The position numbers and the translations under genes were made by a program. A DNA stretch of 64,000 bases from Bugula neritina. Taxonomy: Eukaryota; Bryozoa; Gymnolaemata; Cheilostomatida; Bugulidae. The stretch lies in assembly GCA_964035545.1 (NCBI GenBank), contig OZ037768.1, positions 4,393,241 to 4,457,240 of the forward strand, in the 5' to 3' direction. Shown one piece after another: positions 15,381 to 27,763 of this stretch (position 1 is its first letter; each line of letters starts with the position of its first letter). Under the pieces are notes generated by a model, which was not told where the DNA came from, ran no database searches, and worked only from the letters and a program-made list of their open reading frames with translations.

Positions 15381-18353
15381 TCATTCATCTCTCTCTGAAC
15401 CACAACAGCACATCCTTCGCATAAATCTGGAAAATCTGCTTCTTCGAGAGCTGTTTTGTTCTGCCAACTCAGCTCCATTAGCTCTATTTACAATTTTACC
15501 ATTCTTCTTGCCTTTTACAATTTTCTCGACTTCTGCCATAGAATTATCACCTTCTGCCTGTGCAGTTTCTACTTTCTCTACTGGACTCTTTTCTGGAACT
15601 TCTTTCTTGTTCACATTCTCAATTGCGGTCATGTTAGCTTCTCCAATGCTCTGCTCTGACAAATTTTTCTCTACAATCTCATTACCAATTTCTGCTTTCA
15701 CCATTATTCTTTTGCTTCTTCGAGAGCTGCTTTCTTCTGCCACTCTTTCTCCTACAACAGAAAAGATTGTCAGTGCTGCTTATAGTAATACTTCATACAT
15801 CACAGGTCAAGCATTGTACAAGATATTAATTAATCTTCAGGTGCTAAATAAAGGCAATTGTTTGTATGTTTCTATGTTGAACACTAACTCACCATTATCA
15901 TATACATTAGTATTGATCTCCTCTCCAGCTGCCAACTCGGCTCCATTAGCTCCATTTACCATTCCATCATTCTTCTTGCCTTTTTCAATTTTCTCGACTT
16001 CTGCCATAGCATTATCACCTTCTGCCTGTTCAGTTTCTACTTTCTCTACTGGCCTCTTTTCTAGAACTTCTTTCTTGTTCACATTCTCAATTGCGGCCAT
16101 GTTAGCTTCTCCAATGCTCTGCTCTGACAAATTTTTCTCCACAATCTCATTACAAATTTCTGCCTTCACCATTATTTCTTTGCTTCTTCGAAAGCTGCTC
16201 TCTTCTGCCACTCTTTCTCCTACAACAGAAAGGATTGTCAGTGTTGCTTATAGTAATACTTCATACATCACAGGTCAAGCATTGTACAAGATATTAATTC
16301 ATCTTCAGGTGTTAAATAAAGGCAATTGTTTGTATGTTTCTATGTTGAACACTAACTCACCATTATCATATACATCAGTGTTGATCTCTTCTCCAGCTGC
16401 AAACTCAGCTCCATTATCTCCATTTACTATTCTATCACTTTCCTGAACTTTCCCGACCTCTACCATAGCTTTATCACCTTCTGTCTGTTCAGTCTCTACT
16501 TTATCCACTGGCCTCTTTTCTGGAAGTTCAATCTTGTTCACATTCTCAACTGCTGACATGTTAGCTCCTCCAATGCTCTGCTCCATCAGATTTTTCTCTA
16601 CACTCACATTACCAATTTCTGCTTTCACCATTATTTCTTTGCTTCTTCGAGAGCTGCTCTCTTCTGCCACTCTTTCTCCTACAACAGAAAAGATTGTCAG
16701 TGCTGCTTTTAGTAATACTTTATACAGCACAGGTCAAACATTGTACAAGATATTAATTAATCTTCAGGTGCTAAATAAAGGCAATTGTTTGTATGTTTCT
16801 ATGTTGAACACTAACTCACCATTATCATATACATTAGTATTGATCTCCTCTCCAGCTGCCAACTCAGCTCCATTAGCTCTATTTACCATTCTATCACTTT
16901 CCTGAACTTTCCCAACCTCTACCATAGCTTTATCACCTTCTGCCTGTTCAGTGACTATTTTCTCCACTGGCCTCTTTTCTGAAAGTTCTTTCTTGTTCAC
17001 ATTCTCCACTGCTGCCATGTTAGCTTCTCCAATGCTCTGCTTTATCATTTTTTTCTCCACAATCGTATTACCAATTTCTGCCTTCACCATTATTACTTTG
17101 TCATTCCACTTATCCTCGTCTTTCTCCAATTCACCATGCTTCTTTGAAACTTCACTTTTACCCTTCACTTGTTTAATTTCATCATTGTCTCCCTCCTCAT
17201 ATATCTTTTCATGCTTTCCTTTCTCAACGGCCCCATCATCTAGCTTTGCTTTATTCTCTTTCTCAGCTACTATCTTCTCAACTGCAACTTCAACATCTTT
17301 TTGACCAAGCTTTTTTTTACCCTCTCCATTCTCTTTTACTTTCACTGTTGCTTTTTTTGCGGTGTCTTTCCAATTCATTGATTCACACACTTCGTCCTGA
17401 CTCCCATTTCCCTTATCTGCTCCCTCTCCTGGCTTCATATCGTTCACTCCTTTCTTTCTCACTCGACTAACTTTATCTATCTCATTCTCTTTTCTCTCCT
17501 CAAACCTATGTTCACCCTTTCTTGCTACCTCTGCAGATCCATGACTTGTCCATCTAAAAGTGTTATTTAGACTTAGCTTATGTCTGCTTATATAGCTGAA
17601 GTTGCAATGTTACATGTTTGCTCAGTAACTTTTTTACAGTTAGAACATACAACAATAGCTAGAGATGTAAATGGCTATACATTTGAAACTATCTAAAATA
17701 TTATGTTAATAGATGAAGGTAGGAGCAGCTATAGCTGGCCTATATAGTAGTTATGGTCTATATTGACACATCATGGGGCTCATACCCTATTCATTGGTGA
17801 TGTCAATTAGAAGAGCATCTTGGCACAATTACTCCTGAGCCACAGCAAAAGTCCCCAGACTATGATGCAAACATGGTCTGAGGCTTAACCCTATTAAAAT
17901 CTCTTACATACATGAAGGCTTTGCACAATAAAGGAAACTTTGAAACTTAATAGGATGAGACTCATTGAAATATGTGCTCAATACACTGTAAAAAATACTA
18001 AAAATGCTTCAATAAAACTTCGGAGCTACAATAAAATAATACAAACAATTTGCCCAGCGTTGCCTTCCTAGTAGCTAGTACCATTAACAACTAGTATAAC
18101 ATTTCAACCCAAAGCAGCACTTGTCTATTGGAACTAACCCTAAGTTGTTTCTTTAATAAACATTATTACATAGTCAATAAAACCTATTGAATTAAATTGT
18201 CTCAAAAATAATCAAATCAACTTACGGGTATGCAAAGCTCTCTGCAGCACCCATCTTCTTAATCAAGTAGAAGATGCAAAAAAGCAACAAAAATACGCAT
18301 ATCATTTGTAATAAAGGAATACTGAAAGAATAAATATCTCTTAGATCCTCCAT
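15381..18353 (-). CDS. Unrecognised membrane-anchored Lys/Glu-rich repeat protein
   Basis: Not assigned to a known family. Five exons join in phase: 18353-18226, 17553-16820, 16678-16361, 16219-15893 and 15751-15381, giving 625 residues. The first exon encodes a short N-terminus, a hydrophobic segment at about residues 12-31 (IPLLQMICVFLLLFCIFYLI) and KK, so a signal anchor is likely. Exon 2 is a highly charged Lys/Glu/Asp spacer. Its end and exons 3-5 are copies of one repeat of about 105 residues with core motifs MVKAEIGN, QSIGEANM, ENVNK, PVEK and EQAEGD. The repeated exons start and end in phase 1, which lets them duplicate without frameshift. The C-terminus ends in RRMCCCGSERDE, whose cysteine triplet could be palmitoylated (inference). 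Low sequence complexity in the spacer makes homology calls unsafe. The gene converges on the RECQL4-type exons. Confidence 0.8.
15752..16819 (-). repeat. Tandem exon-intron duplication, period 459-468 bp
   Basis: Three introns (16819-16679, 16360-16220, 15892-15752) are each exactly 141 bp. The last intron differs from each of the other two at only 4 positions by hand alignment. The exons between them are more diverged, with a 9-base length difference between exons 3 and 4. The unit arose by repeated in-frame duplication of one exon plus its intron. Confidence 0.92.
17785..17905 (+). repeat. Decayed SINE copy (family A body)
   Basis: The stretch ATTGGTGATGTCAATTAGAA through ACAATTACTCCTGAGCC resembles the family A body seen at 8960-9030 and, inverted, at 23870-23945. 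It lies in the first intron of the Lys/Glu repeat gene. No head or target-site duplication is recognisable. Confidence 0.5.
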
Positions 18354-20859
18354 TTTGTCTAATTTAAAAAATCTAACAATTATGGCAATAATTTGATTGT
18401 TAAAAGGAATGTATACAAATCATAAAAGAAAATTTAGTGTCTTATTGTTGCAATTAACCTCTACACTTATTTTTGTATATATTAATTACTTTTTGCGATA
18501 CAATAATTTTTGCAATATTTTAGGATATATTTTTGTTTTGTTTTTACCTTAAATATGTTTATTGAGAAGTTGTTTCCTCTAAAAGCTATGTTGCCTAGTG
18601 CTTAACTTTATGCTATTGAAATGCCACGCAAAAATATATGTGCATTACTGCATTTTATTAGAAATGTGCTAAATTTGCTTTAAAAGTCTGAGTATTTATA
18701 AGATATAGGATATGTTATATGAGTATTGATAGAATGATATATCAACAAGATTCTTTTTATTTGAAACTGATGATATTGTAAAAATACGCACCAAAGATTG
18801 TGTTTAGCTTGCAAATGAAAAATATTGGAAATTTATTATACTTAATTGTAATACGACTTTTATGTAAACATGTGATGTGCATAAATTATAGATATGAGAG
18901 TATTATGTGAGATATTTTAATGATGATAAGAAAAAATGGAATGCCTCCTTGGTCATCACTACTTTGCCACACAATTAGTCTCTTAAAGAGTCGCCTGCTC
19001 TTGGCCAGAGTCATTGGATGACCTCACTTGTCTTTGCAACGAGTCCATTTGCGGCTATTCGTCAATTTTCACAGAATGGTTCTATAAGCAGCTCCGAGTT
19101 GGTGGTGGATGATTGCAGTAGTTTGGGGGTATAGCGCTTGAAATTGGGGATATAACACTAAACGTCGGACCCCCGAACTAAAAATCGTCCTTCACTACCA
19201 ACTCGGAATTGCTTATAGAACCATTCACTTTCACTTTGTTATTAAAAAATTATCCTCCTGCTAGACTACTAACTAATATTTCAATTAATCATCACCATTA
19301 TGTATTTGTGCTAAATAATATTTATAAGCATAAAGTTGACTAATACCATCATCACGACATGCAAGCTAAGATTTTTAGCTTAAACTTAAAGTTAAAAGCT
19401 GCTGTTGGTGTCTGAAATACAAAAAACATTCAGCTCTGAAAATGAAAGTCAAACTTATACTTATACTTATAGTTATAGTCAAACTACGCCAATATGAATA
19501 TCAATACGAATATTGTAGAAAATCAATATCATACTAAAACAATATATGTGAATATGAATATCAATATGAATTTCAATATCAATATGACTTTAGGTACATC
19601 AAACTCATCTGGCGAATAAAATTAAATAACTATTCGATATCAATATGAAATATGAATATAAATAATAAAATATCATCAATATCCATATCAAATTCAGTCC
19701 ACTCCATGATGATCATAATCATGGTGATAATTGATCATCATTATTAATGCTGATTAATGGTGATTATTTGCATATTGTTTGGTATTAGTGTGATAATCAT
19801 GATGGTGATGGCGATAAAACTAGAATAAGGAATAGAGAGCTTAGGCTGAGGTCGAATATTGGAATGATGATCATCATCATGATTAGGATACTTATATTGA
19901 TATTCATATTTGATTCAACTAGTGTTAAAGTTATGATTATTATGATGCTAATTGATAAGTATAAGTTTAATTTTTGCTTTACTGATGCTCCACTAATTAT
20001 TTGATTATGCAAAATTTTAGTTTTGCTTAATAGTAATTGTTATGGACTTGATAATTACTACAATTTTTGACCTATTTTAATAACTTGGTACATAAAATTG
20101 GTGAGTTACAGTAGTTATACGTTATCCTATGGTTATTGTTTGCCATAATGCAAGTTTATACCAAATATTAGTAGATGTAGATTGGTGACTGCAACGTGAT
20201 AGTTAGAACATTAATAAATTTAGTAGCCGCATTAGTGATAATACTTAAAGTTGGATAAAAGATTTTCAATATCTTACTCGTAGCAAAGAAGAGATTTTTT
20301 ATCATTCCTAGTCTCTTTAAGTCATGACTTGGATTAATATGTCAATTATAAGTCAAGTAAATGCAGGCAATAGCCTAAATCAATTTTGAATCAATTTGAG
20401 TTAGTTGCAGATCTACGTTGCTAGTTATCCATGCTCTTTTAATTGGTAATGTTTAGCTATATTAATATTTGGTCATATAATTGGTAAAATTTTAAATTAG
20501 AGATACTTTGCTGTTTTTTCAACAGTTAAAAAAATAAGTCAATAGTTTTTGATTATAGCAGTGTTGACTTTAAACTAATATTAATTATAATATAAGCTAT
20601 TTAGTATACTAATAGATATATATGCCAATAGATATACTACTTTTGATGCAAGACACATTTTATTAAACTATTCAATATTTGTTTTTAAAATTTTATTCAG
20701 CACTGAATTTCAATGCAAATACATTTCTTTGCTGTTGACAATAGCTTTTTGTGCCAATTATGTTTGAACTCAAACATTAATCAATTTATCATTATTTACT
20801 ATAATTTATTATTTGTTGTTGATAATCGTTATTATTTCAGAGTCGGAAATCACCTTGCA
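18354..20859. other. Head-to-head intergenic region with low-complexity DNA
   Basis: Separates the start of the Lys/Glu repeat gene (minus) from CHFR (plus) and should hold both promoters. It contains the foldback element at 19074-19226, ATATGAATATCAAT-type repeats at about 19480-19700, and GATGAT/ATCATC-rich DNA at about 19700-19900. An acceptor at 20839-20840 (TTATTTCAG) shows that CHFR has at least one upstream non-coding exon, which I could not place. Confidence 0.5.
19074..19226. mobile_element. MITE-like foldback element
   Basis: Arms at 19074-19113 and 19184-19226 are inverted copies of about 40 bp, starting GAATGGTTCTATAAGC on one side and ending GCTTATAGAACCATTC on the other. There are few mismatches. 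About 70 bp of non-coding DNA lies between them. TTTCAC occurs just outside each arm and might be a target-site duplication, but that is weak. No transposase frame is present. Confidence 0.65.
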
Positions 20860-23800
20860 ATGCCAGCAGATCAAGCCTGGGCTCGCTTAGTAAACATAAA
20901 TGATATCACGGATGTTGTCAATATATCGTCTGATAAGTTTACTATTGGTCGGCTTGCAGGTAACTGTTTTTATGTTTTAAGGTGTTTCTACTTATGCCTA
21001 GATTTGTGTCTACTATATATATTAATGAAATAAATGCAACTTCTTTCATTGTTAATATACTCATTTGTTGGCTAAAATAATACTAACCAGGATAGAGGAT
21101 TTTCATCGCTCAACCAAAAGATATATTCTTTAATAACATCAACAGTTTAAATATTTTTTGGCATTAGGCTATTTTATAACAATTATAAATTTAATATAAT
21201 ATAACATAGTATTGGGATGTTAGTATACTTATAACGTAGTTAATTCAAACCTGATACTATTGCATAGTCTACTAATTGTAGTCAAGAAATTTGGAATCTT
21301 ATTGGATAATTCAAGTGCAAAAATAACTCAATTAAAAACTTCATTAGTAAATAGGAGTTGTCTTTTCTAAGGACAGATTCAGAGGTAAAACAAAAATGTG
21401 TCTAGCAATTTTCAACTATCCAATTTTACAAAAAAAAATTAATTTCTTAAAATTATTTAGTATCAGTTATATATCATAAACACACAATGTAACTTTCTTG
21501 TGCCCTGGCCATATGCTTTTTCAAATTGAAAATAATTATCATTTGTAGCTCCCTTAACTTTGTGCCTGAAAGAAGGTAACTCTTGTTTTATTCTAGAGGC
21601 TAAGATTTACTGAAAGTTGTATCTTAAAGCAGATTATTTCTTACATATGTTAGTAGCAATTTCCAAGCTTATGTTCTTTAGAGTTCGAAATGGTCTTGTT
21701 GAGTTTTGAAAAATTTTGTGTTAATAAAAACAAATTTTTTGCTTGCACTAAATTAATAGTTTCATATACATATAATACATATGTATAATACTAGAGACAG
21801 CTATTTTATGTATGTTTTGTGCATTATTCTTGTACTGATTTGCAGATCTAATAATTTTTCAGCCAATGATTTATCATTCCCACACAATAAGCTGATTAGT
21901 CAGAATCACTGTTGTATAACTCGAGAAGATGAGGAAATCTATCTTACTGACTCCAGGTGATTTAATTAGTTTGTTTTCATTTTTAATGCAAATTATATCA
22001 GTATTTTAATATAATGCAACTAGTACTGGCACTAGGAGGGGGATTAAATAATTGCTTAGCAATGTAGGCTGAGCTCTTATTGCACGACCAGGCTAGCTAG
22101 AAACAGTTTATGGGTTTCTCTGCCACCTGATACATGTTAACAGCTATTAGAATTACACTGCTTTACTACACTGATGCTGACGCTACTAAGAAATATTTTT
22201 TGCATGATTTCTCTACAGTTTTGTCTCTAATATCACTGTTACAGTTTAAATCCAATGCAATAAATGTTCAAGCCAAACTTTTCTATATTTGCCATGTATT
22301 TAGTAACCATGGTTACCATGTTTTCAGCACGAATGGTACGCAGGTGGATGGCACCAAGGTTAAACAGAGAAAAGCCGAACTTAAACATGGAGATGAGATA
22401 CACATTGTCTTTAAGAAAAATAGCGTAGAAAATAGTATGTTTTTCTTAGTATGTATTAAGAAGTGGTCTAAAGACACTGAAATTGTATTTGACAGACATT
22501 TTGATATCTTTTGTGTATTTGTCTCTTAGTAGTTGCATTGCTGGAGGCTGTACCATATAGCATGTTATATGGTATATAGACTATAGTAATATAGCACATC
22601 ATAAAGTATATATAGTTATATAGCATATTGTATACTATATAGCATGTTATGAAGTATATAGTTATATAGCATGTTATAATAAAGTGATAGTACAGCATTT
22701 CATATGAAACTGTAACCAGTTTTCTTCCTGTCATTTCACAACCTCAACCACAAATATCATTCTCAGACAATGTATATTTACACAACATTATGCTAATGTT
22801 CATTTAACACAATATTGTTGTGAAGAAATAAAATATATTGCAGAATAATAAAACTATTTCAACTAAAGGTTTTACATCATTTTAATCATCCTTTTGACTG
22901 TTGATATTTCAGATATAGCCTACATTTTTGAAGAAGTTAGCAAAACTTTGCCAAGTGATTCTTTAGAAGCTACGCAAGAGTATGAGCCAGTTCAGGCCAC
23001 AGAGCTAGGTAAATGTTATGGGAATTTTTAAAGTTCAGTGTAATCTAGTTGCTTTCGTTATACAAAAAGACTTCTTCTCCACTGGAAATCGAATCTTTGA
23101 CTTGCAAGCTATCTACTAACCATTAAACTGTGGGGGCTACTGGAGAATGCCAACACCCCACCCCACCCAGTTCTCCAGAACTTCACTGTCAGTTTTTGGG
23201 CTCCACCAGCCTTTCAACTCGCTTAGGCTAGTTAATGTACCTTTCTCAGGGCCGAAATAGCTTGTAAAACTCCTGCCCCACCAGGAATCGAACCTCGGAC
23301 TTCTAACTTGCAAGCCAGTGTGCTAAACATTACACTATGGGAGCTACATGAGAATCTCAACACCACGTTTTTAAGCTGGCAATTGTCCTTTTCATTGACT
23401 TGTTTATATTTGTTAGTGTTGGTTACCAGGTTTTCTGACATAAAGGTCTAAATCTTGCATCAGGTTTACTGTCTGTCCAATTATTCAAATTTATTAGAAG
23501 AAAGTGAGCCGCCCCGTAAGCAGATGAAAAAAGGGAAGAGAGAAACACCGACAGCAGCTGATGATACATCGGCAGCAGTGGAGCAGAAGGCTGTGGCAGA
23601 CGTGAGGGATAAGATCGGGGATACTAATGAGATTGATGAAGCTCTGCTCTGTATTATATGTCAGGAGTTGCTGCATGACTGTGTTAGGTATGCCTACCCT
23701 ACAAAGTGGTAGTGCAGAGTAGGGAGAAGTAGAATATGAGTATAAAGGGAGAGTATAGTACCTGTATTATGGGACGAAGTGTACTAGTATTATAAAACTC

Positions 23801-26800
23801 ACCCAAGTTTAGAGTCGCTACCCCTGTGAGAAACCCCTGATGGAAAAGGGTTTTTGTTAAAACGGGCTAAGGATTTTTTTAGATGAGGCACAGGAGCATT
23901 TATGACTGGATGCTCTTCCTAACATCACCAATGGCTTTTGTCGGGGTTTGAACCCATGACTTCGTGTTCACAAAGCAAACGCTCTAACCCCTAGACCACG
24001 GCTGCTCCCTGTGGACTAGTGTACTAGTATTATAAAGATTATATATTTTAGTGAGAGTAAAGTATAAGTATTAGTACGAGTAGAGTGTAAATATTAGTGC
24101 AAGTAGAGTGTAAGTATTAGTGTGAGTAGAGTGCAAGTATTAGTGGACATAGAGTGGAAGTATTAGTGTGAGTAGAGTACTAGTATTAGTGTGAGTATTA
24201 GTGTGAGTAGAGTGCAAGTATTAGTGTGAGTAGAGTGCAAGTATTAGTGTGAGTAGAGTGTAAGTATTAGTGTGAGTAGAGTATGAGTATTAGTGTGAGT
24301 ATTAGTGTGAGTAGAGTGCAAGTATTAGTGTGAGTAGAGTGCAAGTATTAGTGTGAGTAGAGTGTAAGTATTAGTGTGAGTAGAGTATGAGTATTGATGA
24401 AGATTAAGTAAAATCAAACTACTAGTAGGCATTGAGTACCATTGAGTATTAAAAATGCTGTGAATAAGCATTAAGGAGACATGCTATAGATACTAATAAA
24501 TGTAATATACATTGTAGCAGTATTACATCAATACATGAGCTAATAATGCATATTGTAGCCTGCAGCCGTGTATGCACACATTCTGTGCTGGCTGTTTCTC
24601 TCAGTGGATGACGAAATCTAAACTATGTCCAACTTGCAGAAAGAAGGCAACTTCTGTTGCTCAAAATCACATTCTTAGAAATCTAATTGAAGTGTACTTG
24701 AAAAGTCACCCAGGTAAGCTCTTTAGTTGTTTCCCATTGAGAATTAGTAGAGAGGATAGTTTAGCATGAGTTTAACTGAAGTGTTGGTATTTTTAGCAAT
24801 CTTTTCATTATTATTGCAACTTTCTGTTAGTTTGTTTTAATTTCTTTTATTTTGTAGAAAAGAAAAGAGATCCGGCGGACATTGCAGAATTGGATAAACA
24901 TAACACAATTCGCACTCTGAATCACGTAGGTTTAGTTAGAGTTATCTGTTCTTGTCCAGTTAATATTTTCAATACTGCTTTTGTTATGCCACAGTGAAAT
25001 ATCTTGCACGCTGTCTCCTTTTCTCTTCCAGTTTTACATGTGGTGCTGATGAATTACATATAAACCTAAAACAAATATTGCGACTGGATAATATAACATA
25101 CACCACAATGCAATAATATTAATACTGTATTTGTATAATATTAATATAATATATTATGTGGAACTGTAAGACCATAATGGCTTTGTAACATTCAGGTTCA
25201 CTCTTTGTGTACATACTTGTTTTAGAAACTTACGGATTGTCCTTCTGAGAATGAAGATTACAGTGAAGATGAGGAATATGAACATAGTGACTCATCTTCC
25301 AGCTCTTTTGATGAGCACCGACCTAACCCATTTGGCCCTATTGTTGTACCATCTTTCCTGAACATGAGTGTACCAGTGTGTAGGCAGTGTACAGGCTATA
25401 ACAGTAAGTACTAACCTTACCTTGTCATTTCTAGTGTCTACACCGGGCTGTTCCAGTAACCACCCTAGCTTACTGAAATACTCTGGCTATGTTTATTCTA
25501 AACTTTGAACCATCCTTTACAATGATGTCAACCTGAATAAGTTTTGCTATAAATTTGTATAAAAGAAGACATCTTGTGTTTAGATAGCAGATTGCAGCAG
25601 ATGCATGATCCACCAGCTGGTGGTGCAGCAGACAACGCAACTCCTGGCTCCGGGTACGTCTGCACTCAGGGTACACAGAAGCATGTTGTGTGCTACTGCT
25701 GCATGGAGATGTTCCCTGATAGGAGAGATTCCATGGATAGTCTTTCGGTTTCCTGTGAGTGTTACAATACCTACATATGATGAGCGGCTGTGTTATTATT
25801 GCTAATTCACTAATGGGTTTATATGCTAACTGTAGGTCATGATTATAAGTACTTATTGTAAATTTCTCTTTTACAAGATGATTGGTGATTAGTAGCCATA
25901 ATACTTCTGATAATTGTTTGGTTGTACTTGCCTAGGTGAAGTATGTTCTGGAACGTTCTGTCATCTCTACTGGAAATGTAAAAGACCCGACTGTAAAGGC
26001 TGTCTGAATAAACTAAAAGGTTTGTGTTTCAATCTAGCTGTTGAGTAACATTTTCACTCAAGGTTTCTATTGGTTCATGCAGGATTGTTGATTTGAATTT
26101 TCACTATAATAAGAAACTTCTAGAATTATTCTAGTTTATGGTTTTTGTCGTTAGTGGCACTTCAAGTTCTTCTGTTATCCCATTCACTGGCTGCTTGTTA
26201 TTTATTACTTTTCTACTTTACACGTGAATTTATTTTGATTTTAGACATGCAGTTGATCGATTCTTTGATGGATAACATCTTGCTACAAAACTCGGTTGAG
26301 TCAAACATTCTAAAAGTGAGTATCTGGTAGATGATTAGCTGAAGTACTAACCAGAGTAACTATGACTAGGGAGGTGATATATGCTGTTGAGTGTGTAATA
26401 CAAGATGTAGTGCACTTTCTATTTGTTCATTTCTCTTTTCTGTATATTAAAAGTACTTATGATGTCGTACTGTTTCAGGACTATATGCAGTCTAAATCAT
26501 TGACTATGCAGGATATTATTCAGTCTAGCTGCTCACGGCTAGACAGAGGGGAGTTCTTGCTGAACAATGACTTTGGTTGCAACTTCTCTGGTAAGTGTTT
26601 TAACTGTGAACTTCACGAGTTAGAATATCTGCATCAAACCTATTGCCATAATGCAGGTATATTATTTGCTTCTATTATAGTCACTGTTGTTCACTCGTTT
26701 ACAGGTAAAGGGCTAAAGGGGGACTCCATAATCTGCTACAGGTGCGGCAGCAAAGCTCTCAGGCAGCTTGCCTACCACTACAGGAAGAATATACCTGCTA

Positions 26801-27201
26801 ATGAGTTACCAGGTATGCCGTGACCTCTAAACTCTCACGAATTTGATTTTGCAAGTATTATGTGGATTGCATCATCTCTGTCCCTCTTTATTATTGTGTA
26901 GATAATTTGGTTATATTTTTCTCAACAGATGCTGTCACCAAGAAAGCAGACTGCTACTGGGGCAAGAACTGTAGAACACAGAAAAAGCCTGGCCATGCTT
27001 TGTAAGTGAATACGCATTCTCCTATATAGCATCTACTTGAATTTTGCTGGCTAGTTTCAAGCAGAGTTCAAGTTACCTTTTTCACATATATGAATACAAT
27101 TCATTTATTTTACACAAATTCTTGTGTATAACATTTATATTTGAATTTAATTATTTTGTAGGAAGCTGAACCACATATGTGAGCAGACAAGATTTAATTG
27201 A
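20860..27201 (+). CDS. CHFR: E3 ubiquitin-protein ligase CHFR (FHA, RING, PBZ)
   Basis: A mitotic-stress checkpoint ubiquitin ligase that is recruited to poly(ADP-ribose). Fifteen exons join in phase to give 548 residues: 20860-20959, 21863-21956, 22328-22434, 22913-23008, 23498-23687, 24559-24713, 24858-24925, 25226-25403, 25584-25754, 25936-26019, 26245-26315, 26479-26590, 26705-26812, 26929-27001 and 27162-27201. The FHA domain (residues about 9-100) keeps the phosphothreonine-binding pattern FTIGR, SQNH and STNGT. The RING finger reads LLCIICQELLHDC, CMHTFCAGC and LCPTCR. A Cys-rich region (CRQC, VCYCCMEMFPDRR, CHLYWKCKRPDCKGC) follows. The C-terminal PAR-binding zinc finger is ADCYWGKNC with two later His. 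The linker between FHA and RING is much shorter than in human CHFR (664 residues). The start is the first in-frame ATG after the 20840 acceptor. ATTAAA at 27359-27364 is a possible polyadenylation signal. Confidence 0.95.
23080..23360 (-). mobile_element. Dimeric tRNA-like SINE (family B)
   Basis: Two tRNA-like units in tandem on the minus strand in a CHFR intron. The unit at about 23350-23275 has a perfect B box (GGTTCGATTCC), an A-box-like TAGTGTAATGTTTAGC and a CTTGCAAG loop. The unit at about 23155-23080 repeats the pattern with GATTCGATTTCC. A shared body with GAGAAAGGTACATTAACTAG lies between them. The GCA in the loop suggests a tRNA-Cys-like ancestor (inference). Confidence 0.7.
23797..24017 (-). 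mobile_element. Complete SINE (family A) with perfect 19-bp target-site duplication
   Basis: Inverted relative to CHFR, in the intron between exons 23498-23687 and 24559-24713. On the minus strand it has a tRNA-like head (CCGTGGTCTAGGGGTTAGAG, B box GGGTTCAAACCCC) and the same body as the copy at 8915. Flanking repeats AGTGTACTAGTATTATAAA at 23778-23796 and 24018-24036 are identical, so the insertion is young. Confidence 0.92.
24055..24405. repeat. 23-bp minisatellite with higher-order pattern
   Basis: About fifteen variant copies of GTGAGTAGAGTGCAAGTATTA in the CHFR intron before the second half of the RING. A block of variants (ending TATGAGTATTAGTGTGAG) recurs in the second half. The unit contains GTGAGT, the consensus 5' splice site, on the sense strand. 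Confidence 0.9.
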
Positions 27202-27763
27202 GAGTAGATGCAGTATCAAATATTTACTGCCTTCAGGACTCTAGATAGTGTTGTACGTAGATTAGTAGTGATTTCTGTGATAAATATGACTATATTATAG
27301 CATGTATTTCATATATAGTATTTGAATATAACACCTTTTTTATTTTGGAACTTCCTATATTAAATATATACATTAACATATCATCCAAGAATCTCTAAAA
27401 GTGCTTTAAAAGTAAAAAACATTCAAATTGAAGTTGAAAAAACTCAAGTTACAGCTTTTGTGGAATTATTCAACATTATCAATTTTATCAGCTTTATTTA
27501 ATTCCAATATATAATATTCTTGGACTTCAGCTATATAAAGACTGGCTTAACTACCAGATAAATTATTAAGAATTGCACAAAATATTACAAGAATGCCAAC
27601 ATGACCAAAAATATAATTACTAACTAGAAATATATTTTGTAGACATGTTACAATATTAGTGGGTAGCTGGTGCATACGTTCCATATGTAGATCAATATAT
27701 GCAGTATGCAAGAGATATTCTCATCAATTCAATTTCTACTTCTGCCTGGGAAATCAGCAGTGT

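Noticed and set aside
15508-16446. 312-codon plus-strand open frame rich in Ser, Leu and Phe
   Set aside because: It is the antisense of the Lys/Glu-rich repeat exons and their introns. The minus strand has consistent splice sites, a start and a stop; this strand does not.
19797-20012. 71-codon minus-strand frame rich in Ile, Met and Ser
   Set aside because: It overlaps ATCATC/GATGAT low-complexity DNA and has neither splice sites nor a neighbouring exon.
23270-23350. Possible tRNA-Cys gene on the minus strand
   Set aside because: A and B boxes and a GCA loop are present, but the acceptor stem does not pair well and the unit is tandem with a second copy and a shared body, so a SINE fits better.
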